A stretch of DNA of 64,000 nt, taken from contig JAZNWZ010000130.1 in the NCBI GenBank assembly GCA_045593645.1, forward strand, positions 1-64,000, in the 5' to 3' direction. The notes beneath the pieces were generated by a model, which searched no databases, was not told the DNA's origin, and saw only the letters and a program-made list of their open reading frames with translations. The position numbers and the translations under genes are program-made. This DNA is from Fimenecus sp045593645. GTDB lineage: Bacteria > Bacillota > Clostridia > Oscillospirales > Acutalibacteraceae. Positions 57,574-64,000 of this stretch are shown piece after piece. How positions within the stretch are numbered: the first letter of the stretch is position 1; every line of letters starts with the position of its first letter.

Positions 57574-60120
57574 ATGGACAAATTTCATAGAAACCCTATG
57601 CAAATGCCATCAACATCAGAAGCAAAATTTGATGATGCATTTGCTGAATTGAAGCAGCGCGAGCTTCTTTACAATCGCGATAAGAAAGAACTTGGTATTA
57701 AAATCGGTGATAAATTGATTATCCCAAAACCAAGAGTTGATGAGTTCAATGTAACATACAATGAAGATGACGAAATTGCATTGAAAGATGACATTACTAT
57801 AGATTCAGTTACCGCACGAGCAGACCGTCAAGGTGTTGATTGGAAATCACAAACAGTATTAGCAGAAACAACAGAAGAAAGAACAATTATTCTTATATGT
57901 GTTAAGGATAACGATAGAGAGACAGGAATGGTTGGCTTTTTCGGTGGTGAAATTGTTGAACTTGGAGAAGATGTTGAAAGTCATTATCAAGTATCTTTAA
58001 CTTCAACAGGTTCCCGTCTTATAAAAGGTGCAACAACAAACAAAAAGAAAGCCAAGCCTTGCTTTGTAAAATATAATGGAGACTATTATTACGGAATCCA
58101 TTTTAAGGAATCAAGCCCTGCAAAGATATATCACGCAGGTTGGTCAAATATCCCAGGCCCTCTTGCAGCGCCTTCATACACGACTTACACAGATGGAGAC
58201 TTCTCAGAAATCGTCGACCTTGACGATGATTCTGAGACAGGGACGGAAGTAATTGAATTAAGCTGGGCTGATATTGAAAGCTACAACTGGGAATTCATAG
58301 GTGAGCTTACAAGCAGACAAACTGTAAACTTCAGAAACAATTTTAACACAACTGGTTACGGCAATAACAGATATTATTCTCTTGCTTCAAATATTCGTTT
58401 ATATCCTGTAAACCGAAACGGCTCAAACACAGCAACAGTTGAACTTCACCCAGAGTGGGGCTCTATTACAGTTGAAGGACGTGATGTAACTAATGTTAGA
58501 TTTGAAGTTACTGATGATATTGGCTATGTTACATTAAGACTTAAGAACTGGGGCGGTATGAACAACCTTCCTCGTCAGGGTGCAAATATGGTTATATACC
58601 CTGATGACGGTACAGGAAACGCTCCTAACACTATGCAACAATTAGAGAGTCATTATTTCCCTTATGCAGCTACAGGTACTGATGGATATATTTCTGACTT
58701 TACTTTTGGTCCACTTCCAAGAGGTACTTATTGGATAAGACAAGGCTCAGGTAACTATAACACAAAAGTTGAATATTACATTCTTCAAACAGAAGCTTAT
58801 TCTGGTGAAGATGAAATGGTAACAGCAGGTGACTATTACAATTACGATTTTACACGCGGCTTGAAAATCAAAACTCATAACGATATTCACTGGGAAACTA
58901 TTCGTAATGATAATAGTGGTGTTATTATATGTGATGCACCTACAAATGAATTAGACTCAGAAGGTCTTTTACAAGTTGAAGTTTTAGGTCCTTGTAGATT
59001 TACAGTTGGATTTTCTAAATTGCCTGATGACGAGGCACCTACTACAACATTACTTATATCTGAATCTCTTGAAGCTGGTGACGAAGCTTGGCAAAGAGCA
59101 GTTCAAGGACATTCACAAAATGATGCAGTAATCACAGATGTTACTTATGAATATTCCGGAAGATGGGGTAAAAAGCAAACTCTTTATATTGCAACTGACC
59201 GTCCTGCTGCTATATACTATGCTGCAATTGAATACCCATCATTCTCAGGTGGCGCAATTATTGCAGACATTATTCGTGGTCTTGACGAGACAGGTGAAGA
59301 CGGCTCACCTCATATTATCAGACCTTCAGGTGTTATTGATAAAGCATCTTTAATGACAATCGCAAGTGTATGTCTTAATTCAGAAAAACAGTTAGTAATT
59401 GACTTGAGTAACTGTACTGCTGCTGCAAATGCTGTAAACTGGTCAGGTGATTCTGATTTGTCAAAATTATTTCAAGGTGCTTCTTCAATAAATAAGTTTG
59501 TTTATCCTAAAGGCGTCACAACTGCAGGAGAGGCACCGTTCTTGAACTGTTCATTCTTGCGTGATATTGAATTTAACGATGAAATGTATCAGCTCGGTTA
59601 TTCTGAATGGGTTAACCGAAACCAAGGATTCTTCTCAGGCGCTCGTATTAAAGAAGTTTGGTTGCCAAAACAATTAGGCCAAGTGACAGGTGTTGCTGCT
59701 TGGGGCGGATATTTTATGGCACAAAACAACGTTATTGGATTGTACATCAGACCTGATTCTTATTATGCTCAGAACAATATAAATATCGTTGATATGTTTA
59801 CAAATCAAGACTGGTCTAATGTTGCACATATGTATTGGTCAACTTGGAACTATTCTCGTGGAGATTTCAAAATATATCTTCCTTGTAAACGTATTGGGTC
59901 ACCTGAAGACAATCGTTGGGAAACAGGGAATCAATGGCTTTACAATCGTTGGATAAACCAAATAGGAAATACAACTTTTGCATCAGTAATGAATGAATTT
60001 TTGTCAAGTGTTACAAATAACGTTCCTTCTTTGGAAAGAACAGACCGTGTAAGAGACCACTTGGCGCCTTATGATGTAAATGAAATGTGGTATGAACCAA
60101 GAGGATTAGACCCAGTATAA
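57574..60120 (+). CDS. Putative tail fibre / adhesin with C-terminal LRR (848 aa)
   Basis: Start at MDKFHRNPMQMPST with GGAGATAAG directly upstream. The N-terminal part contains an acidic coiled segment and beta domains rich in Tyr and Thr. A BspA-like region near residues 610-740 (LSKLFQGASSINKFV, APFLNCSFLRDIEF, FFSGARIKEVWLP). The C-terminal DVNEMWYEPRG resembles DVDVWYK at the end of the 939-aa fibre gene. Located just before the major capsid gene on the same strand. Confidence 0.55.
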   Translation: MDKFHRNPMQMPSTSEAKFDDAFAELKQRELLYNRDKKELGIKIGDKLIIPKPRVDEFNVTYNEDDEIALKDDITIDSVTARADRQGVDWKSQTVLAETTEERTIILICVKDNDRETGMVGFFGGEIVELGEDVESHYQVSLTSTGSRLIKGATTNKKKAKPCFVKYNGDYYYGIHFKESSPAKIYHAGWSNIPGPLAAPSYTTYTDGDFSEIVDLDDDSETGTEVIELSWADIESYNWEFIGELTSRQTVNFRNNFNTTGYGNNRYYSLASNIRLYPVNRNGSNTATVELHPEWGSITVEGRDVTNVRFEVTDDIGYVTLRLKNWGGMNNLPRQGANMVIYPDDGTGNAPNTMQQLESHYFPYAATGTDGYISDFTFGPLPRGTYWIRQGSGNYNTKVEYYILQTEAYSGEDEMVTAGDYYNYDFTRGLKIKTHNDIHWETIRNDNSGVIICDAPTNELDSEGLLQVEVLGPCRFTVGFSKLPDDEAPTTTLLISESLEAGDEAWQRAVQGHSQNDAVITDVTYEYSGRWGKKQTLYIATDRPAAIYYAAIEYPSFSGGAIIADIIRGLDETGEDGSPHIIRPSGVIDKASLMTIASVCLNSEKQLVIDLSNCTAAANAVNWSGDSDLSKLFQGASSINKFVYPKGVTTAGEAPFLNCSFLRDIEFNDEMYQLGYSEWVNRNQGFFSGARIKEVWLPKQLGQVTGVAAWGGYFMAQNNVIGLYIRPDSYYAQNNINIVDMFTNQDWSNVAHMYWSTWNYSRGDFKIYLPCKRIGSPEDNRWETGNQWLYNRWINQIGNTTFASVMNEFLSSVTNNVPSLERTDRVRDHLAPYDVNEMWYEPRGLDPV

Positions 60121-60143
60121 TAGCACAGCTTTCAAAAAATGAT

Positions 60144-60158
60144 ATACTAACTAATTAC
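60144..60158 (+). promoter_or_regulatory. Class 3 motif in the capsid gene leader
   Basis: TACTAACTAATTAC, tandem ACTAA, within the 176-nt gap before the major capsid gene. The gap also has a small GCGG/CCGC hairpin near 60197-60215 and no plausible gene. Confidence 0.45.
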
Positions 60159-60296
60159 TAAAACAATTTGTGTAGTGCTTAATATATGCAGATAAGCGGG
60201 AAGTATATACCGCAACAAGTAGAGTTTTATATATCTAAATATATCGTTCAAGTACACCACATTCTTGTTTTAAAAAAATAAGGAAAGGTGAAAAAG

Positions 60297-61952
60297 ATGA
60301 GTATGACATCACAGGTTGCAGGTCAGAAAGACGCTGCAGCATTGCGCGAGGCAACAAGAAAGACACTCGCAAAAACAGAAAGAGAATTCCGTGGAGCTAA
60401 GTTCGTAGAATCTTGGTCTCGTATTCCAAAAATCGGTGCAGGTTTGAATAAGCTTCCTGAAGCAGTAGCTCGTAACACAGCTATCAACCTTCAGACACAG
60501 GCTGCTTCAATGGCAAAGATGACTGAAGCACAGCTTTCAACTTCATTCCAAGGTTTCACACCTGAGAATATGTTGAGACTTGTTCGTCTTGCAATGCCTA
60601 ACACTTGCCGTAACAAGGTATTCACAGAGTTCGCTATGGAATCTGCAAAAGATTCTATTAAGTACATCAAGCCTGTTTATTCAAAGACAGTTGATGGTGG
60701 TGACCTCCACGACAAGCACACTTCAAACACTGCTGGTGCTTACGGTGATGCTTCACAGTACAAAGATGTTTACAATGACATCAACGAAGACGATTTCCAG
60801 AGAGCTCTCTATGAGAACACTGAAGATCGTTTCACACAGGAATTGATTAACATCCCTGGTGCAAATGGTACATTCACAATCCCTGCTCAGGCAGATCCAA
60901 ATGGCAACCCTTATGTAAAGGTTGACAAGTTCCTCCCAGGCTATATGAAAGTATATCTTGGCGATGAAACACATCCAATCGCTGAAGAGAACAAGAGAAC
61001 AGGACACTTCTTCGTTAACACAGAAGAGTTCCCTAACGCAGCAGTATCTTACGATAAAGCTGACAACGGTGACATCGTAGTTACAGTTGAAGGTGTTGAA
61101 GGTGATGTAAAAGTATTTGCTCGCTTCGACGTTGAAGACGACTTCCTTGGTACAAACCTTGGTGAGATCGAACTCGTAATGAGTGACTACAAGTTTGAGC
61201 CACGCCCAACAACAATTGGTGTTACTTGGTCACAGCTTGCTGAAATCACTCTTGACGCTTCATTCGGTCTTTCAGCTCAGGATATGTTGGTACAGTACGC
61301 AGGTGATGCAATTCGTATCAACCTCGACCTCCGTTCATTCAAGCTTGCTTACGGTGTAGCTCGTTCAAACAAGGACTATATCGTTGAGTTCAACGCTGCT
61401 TATGGTAACGGTGAAAACATCGAAGGTTACTTCCACACAGCACAGACATTCCCATCTGCTGTTGATACAGTAACAGACGTTATGGTAAACGACATCAACC
61501 GTGGTGGCGTTTCAAGAATGGTTGCAGGTTTCTCTGCAGGTTCTTACCTCAAACTCGTTAAGGGTACATTCTCTGACAAAGGCCGTCAGGCTGCAAAGGG
61601 TATTTACCAGATTGGTGAGTTCGGTGGAATCCCAACATTCAAGGCTCCTTCAAGCATCATCCCAACAAATGAGATTATGTGTGTATGGAAGGACGACGAA
61701 AACGAAGGTGATGTTGCAATCGCATTCGGTACATTGGTTCCATTCTTCAACACTGGTATCATCCAGAGAAAGAACTTCTACAAAGAAGCTGGTCTTGCAA
61801 CATACGGTGACTGGGCAGTACTTAACAGACGTTATCTCGCTCTTATCCGTATCAAGGGTCTCAAGGACACAACAGAAGGCCGTGTAGGCGGAATGTTGAA
61901 GTACTCAAACCCTAACGCAACAGCTGACGCTGGAGCTAACGGAAACGGCTAA
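60297..61952 (+). CDS. Major capsid protein, gp23-like (551 aa)
   Basis: HK97-fold capsid subunit of the T4 gp23 family. N-terminal helical region (KDAAALREATRKTLAKTE) as in the cleaved propeptide, FTPENMLRLVRLAMPNTC, an extended loop with DVYNDINEDDF, and the family's FEPRPTTIGVTWSQ with TLDASFGLSAQDMLVQYA and INLDLRSF. Codon use is richer in C-ending codons than its neighbours, as expected for a highly expressed gene. Start at ATG 60297, AGG seven to nine nt upstream. Followed by two terminators. Confidence 0.85.
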   Translation: MSMTSQVAGQKDAAALREATRKTLAKTEREFRGAKFVESWSRIPKIGAGLNKLPEAVARNTAINLQTQAASMAKMTEAQLSTSFQGFTPENMLRLVRLAMPNTCRNKVFTEFAMESAKDSIKYIKPVYSKTVDGGDLHDKHTSNTAGAYGDASQYKDVYNDINEDDFQRALYENTEDRFTQELINIPGANGTFTIPAQADPNGNPYVKVDKFLPGYMKVYLGDETHPIAEENKRTGHFFVNTEEFPNAAVSYDKADNGDIVVTVEGVEGDVKVFARFDVEDDFLGTNLGEIELVMSDYKFEPRPTTIGVTWSQLAEITLDASFGLSAQDMLVQYAGDAIRINLDLRSFKLAYGVARSNKDYIVEFNAAYGNGENIEGYFHTAQTFPSAVDTVTDVMVNDINRGGVSRMVAGFSAGSYLKLVKGTFSDKGRQAAKGIYQIGEFGGIPTFKAPSSIIPTNEIMCVWKDDENEGDVAIAFGTLVPFFNTGIIQRKNFYKEAGLATYGDWAVLNRRYLALIRIKGLKDTTEGRVGGMLKYSNPNATADAGANGNG

Positions 61953-61969
61953 TCCGTTGCGGGCATAAA

Positions 61970-61984
61970 GCCCGTTTGAAATAA
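61970..61984 (+). terminator. Short hairpin after capsid gene
   Basis: CGGGC-ATAAA-GCCCG followed by TTTGAAAT; weak on its own. Confidence 0.5.
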
Positions 61985-61988
61985 AAAA

Positions 61989-62008
61989 GGCAACCCTTCG
62001 GGGTTGCC
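61989..62008. terminator. Bidirectional terminator
   Basis: GGCAACCC-TTCG-GGGTTGCC with A6 on the left and TTATTTGTTTT on the right; serves the capsid gene (+) and the convergent 157-aa gene (-). Confidence 0.85.
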
Positions 62009-62029
62009 TTATTTGTTTTAAATCTTTAA

Positions 62030-62503
62030 CTAAAGGATGTATTCCCAAACAATTTCTGGGACCCACATTCCGTTCTTGAACACATACTTCCATTTCTTAA
62101 TTGTTTTCATATTGCTCAATGATCTTATCAAGCCAAGAACAATTTCGATGTATTCTTTTGCGTTACTTGTGAGTTTGTAATGTCCACGATTTTTCTTGTA
62201 ATCTGAAGCCCATTCAAAAACATTTTTATTTATACGAAGCGGCTGCAAGTTTGTAGGATTTCGATAGAAGCCGACAAGCTGTGACCAAGTAACTTCGCCG
62301 TCCATCTGATAAACAAAAAGCAAAGCCTTAAACCATTCTGCAACCTTTATATCGCCTTCATCATCAATTTTGAACGGATATGTGCAGCGAATTGATGATT
62401 GGAAATGATATTTTGGTCTTGCTGGGAGAGATATAAATTTGTCCGAATGAATTCCGTATCTGTAGGAAAGATTCTTAAGCAGTCTTTTGTATTCAACACT
62501 CAT
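62030..62503 (-). CDS. Hypothetical protein (157 aa)
   Basis: Begins MSVEYKRLLKNLSYRYG; basic. The centre (FEWASDYKKNRGHYKLTSNAKEYI) could be a winged helix. AAGGAGTAAATT before the ATG; class 1 promoter upstream. No family recognised. Confidence 0.5.
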   Translation of the reverse strand: MSVEYKRLLKNLSYRYGIHSDKFISLPARPKYHFQSSIRCTYPFKIDDEGDIKVAEWFKALLFVYQMDGEVTWSQLVGFYRNPTNLQPLRINKNVFEWASDYKKNRGHYKLTSNAKEYIEIVLGLIRSLSNMKTIKKWKYVFKNGMWVPEIVWEYIL

Positions 62504-62527
62504 AATTTACTCCTTTATCATTATTAC

Positions 62528-62563
62528 AATAATAATATAAAGAAGTAAAGTCGGAAGTTTAAA
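62528..62563 (-). promoter_or_regulatory. Class 1 sigma70-like promoter
   Basis: TTAAAC (62563-62558), 17 bp, TATATT (62540-62535), ATTATTGT. Overlaps the stop region of the 194-aa gene. Confidence 0.7.
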
Positions 62564-63143
62564 TTACATAAAGATTTTGTGCAATTTGTTTAATATATGA
62601 GTCAATTTCGTTTACGACTTGAGAAAGGTGTTTTGTCAAGTGGATTTCTTGATTTTGCAAACCGCCTGAAGCAGCGTGTTTTTCGTCCCAAATGCCTTTT
62701 CCTTTTTCACCTGTAAACTTGTAAATTGATAAGTCGTGTTTTGCAAGTCCTTCCCAACAACCTTGCCAATAGAATGACGGGTCGTCAGAATAAAACTTTA
62801 CATCACAACTATGAATAGCTTGTTTGATTGCTTGCTCAAGTTGTCCGTAACCCATATTCTTTTCGTCTTTAAGGTATTGTCCAACTTTATAGAAACGGAG
62901 ACACAATGTGTATTGTCCGTTCTTTCCTTGAGGTAAGTTTGTTGAAGCGATGTACCCAGTTGCCCCGTAAGTTGAGTTGGCAAAAAATATCAACTCAAGA
63001 AAGTCTTGTTTTCTATAATAGGCAGCTTGGCCCAAATCAATATTGAAATCGTTTTGATAACGCAAATCAAGATGATGCTGTGTCAAGCCTGAAACTGAAT
63101 TACCTGCTAATGAATCTATTGTTGCCTCAAGGAATAACTCCAT
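62559..63143 (-). CDS. Hypothetical, probably virion-related protein (194 aa)
   Basis: Begins MELFLEATIDSLAGNSV. Beta-rich with GYIASTNLPQGKNGQYTL. AGGAGAATAAA before the ATG, 1 nt after the portal gene. No family recognised. Confidence 0.45.
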   Translation of the reverse strand: MELFLEATIDSLAGNSVSGLTQHHLDLRYQNDFNIDLGQAAYYRKQDFLELIFFANSTYGATGYIASTNLPQGKNGQYTLCLRFYKVGQYLKDEKNMGYGQLEQAIKQAIHSCDVKFYSDDPSFYWQGCWEGLAKHDLSIYKFTGEKGKGIWDEKHAASGGLQNQEIHLTKHLSQVVNEIDSYIKQIAQNLYVI

Positions 63144-63144
63144 T

Positions 63145-64000
63145 TTATTCTCCTATTCCACCTGTAAGAATGTCTGACGCAATTTGTTCTTCAACTTTTC
63201 TGCGTCTTTCAGTTTCTTCTTCAGTTGTGAATGAGTCCTTAACTTCCTGCATCTTATCGCCTATGGTCTGTTCAGAAAGACGATTGTTATTTGCAGGAAC
63301 ACCTGTTCTCAATTCATTTAGTATTTTTACAGAGTCAAAGAGAACATCATTTTCGCTAATTTTTGGCATTACATATTTGTGAGATACAGTACCGCCCTCT
63401 CCGTTGAAGTTTGGAATCCAGTCGTTTCCTGCCCATTCAGTAAGATGTTGACTTTCAACAAACTTTATGAACAAGCCATCTTTTGCTTCTTTATATCTGT
63501 TTGATACTTCACGGAGTCTCTTTTGCTGCAATTCTGTAATACGAGCTTTTCTTTCACGAAGATGTTTCTTAACTTCAGCTGCTTTGAGTTTAGCAGATTC
63601 CATTACTGTGTCATCTTCGCCGCCCATATCGTCACCACCAAGGTCATCTCCGCCGAAATCGAAATCGTCTCCGCCGTCATCTCCACCTTCGTCCTCATCT
63701 CCACCACCTACAGGTTTTAAGAATGAAGACAAACGCATCCACTTCTGAACATCTGTTGGGTCAAGGAATGAATACTTTGAAAGAATATCAGTCACAACAT
63801 CTTCAGGAAGAGGTTCACCTTCTTCAAGTCCCAAAGCTGATGTAATCAATTCCATAATAGACTGAGTCATTTCAAGAGTTGCCATACGAGCTTCACGTTT
63901 TTCCTGTCCCATCTCTTCAGCAGGGAAACGCATTGAAAGTACGAATGGAGTGTTATAATCAAATTCACCTGTGATTGCAAAATGCAATCTTATAAGTTCA
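63145..64000 (-). CDS. Portal protein C-terminal part (gp20-like), 5' end outside window
   Basis: The frame is open through the right edge (codons for ELIRLHFAITGEFDY), so any internal start is artificial. HFAITGEFDYNTPFVLSMRF, EEMGQEKREARMATLEM and a later KYSFLDPTDVQKWMRL follow the C-terminal half of T4-type portal proteins in which ATLEM helices precede a LD...I/VQ motif. It then has a long acidic Gly/Asp linker (DEDEGGDDGGDD) and a charged helical tail. Portal assignment is from sequence pattern and neighbourhood. Confidence 0.55.
   Translation of the reverse strand, partial: ELIRLHFAITGEFDYNTPFVLSMRFPAEEMGQEKREARMATLEMTQSIMELITSALGLEEGEPLPEDVVTDILSKYSFLDPTDVQKWMRLSSFLKPVGGGDEDEGGDDGGDDFDFGGDDLGGDDMGGEDDTVMESAKLKAAEVKKHLRERKARITELQQKRLREVSNRYKEAKDGLFIKFVESQHLTEWAGNDWIPNFNGEGGTVSHKYVMPKISENDVLFDSVKILNELRTGVPANNNRLSEQTIGDKMQEVKDSFTTEEETERRRKVEEQIASDILTGGIGE

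Noticed and set aside
1..64000. Alternative genetic code
   Set aside because: TAA, TAG and TGA all end genes at sensible positions, for example TAG at 26707 and TGA at 27066, and conserved proteins contain no in-frame stops.

Overview
The window is part of a large, AT-rich genome of a tailed phage with a contractile (T4-like, myovirus) plan. The evidence is a prohead protease fragment at the left edge, a gp23-like major capsid protein, gp19-like tail-tube proteins, a portal-like C-terminus at the right edge, and a T4-style replication set (DnaB helicase, AAA+ loader, gp32-like protein, gp46/Rad50-like ATPase, DinG-type helicase, dCMP deaminase, thymidylate-synthase-fold enzyme). All three standard stop codons terminate genes, so there is no sign of recoding. 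Many operon-internal genes have strong GGAGG-type ribosome binding sites, which argues against a Bacteroidota host; BspA-type leucine-rich repeats in virion proteins fit a gut- or rumen-type host. The host itself cannot be named.

Layout, mostly transcribed from the minus strand. 1-4283: protease fragment and two putative fibre or decoration proteins. 4295-8008: helicase and small genes. 8037-16261: a giant Trp/Tyr-rich virion protein of about 1990 residues and associated proteins. 16242-31348: an accessory stretch of small, mostly unrecognised genes, including a C5-cytosine methyltransferase, a Lar-like protein, four tandem paralogues, an attenuator-like structured RNA, a GIY-YIG endonuclease and a phage-encoded tmRNA. 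31389-44207: replication, nucleotide metabolism and DNA modification, with a sigma-like factor. 44229-48858: two tail-fibre paralogues. 48884-51040: small genes including a metallopeptidase. 51152-53915 (+): Rad50-like operon. 53910-57514 (-): tail tube and tube-related proteins. 57574-61952 (+): fibre with LRR and the major capsid protein. 62030-64000 (-): two hypotheticals and the portal C-terminus.

Regulation is unusually legible. Three upstream motif classes recur. Class 1 is a sigma70-like promoter (TTAAAC, exactly 17 bp, TATATTATTATTG; seven copies) before small genes. Class 2 is GTTAATATA, before replication and nucleotide genes and the tmRNA. Class 3 is ACTAAWTTWAT, before virion genes, methyltransferase, homing endonuclease and sigma-like gene. 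In classes 2 and 3 the motif often sits a nearly fixed 5-9 nt before an ATG that lacks any Shine-Dalgarno, which suggests leaderless mRNAs for promoter-proximal genes, while genes inside operons use GGAGG and ATGA/TAATG coupling. This looks like an early/middle/late programme.

The least explained element is the 28298-28605 hairpin array. It ends in a terminator whose left arm can alternatively pair with an upstream segment, as in a riboswitch or attenuator, just before an operon that contains four tandem paralogues of unknown function.
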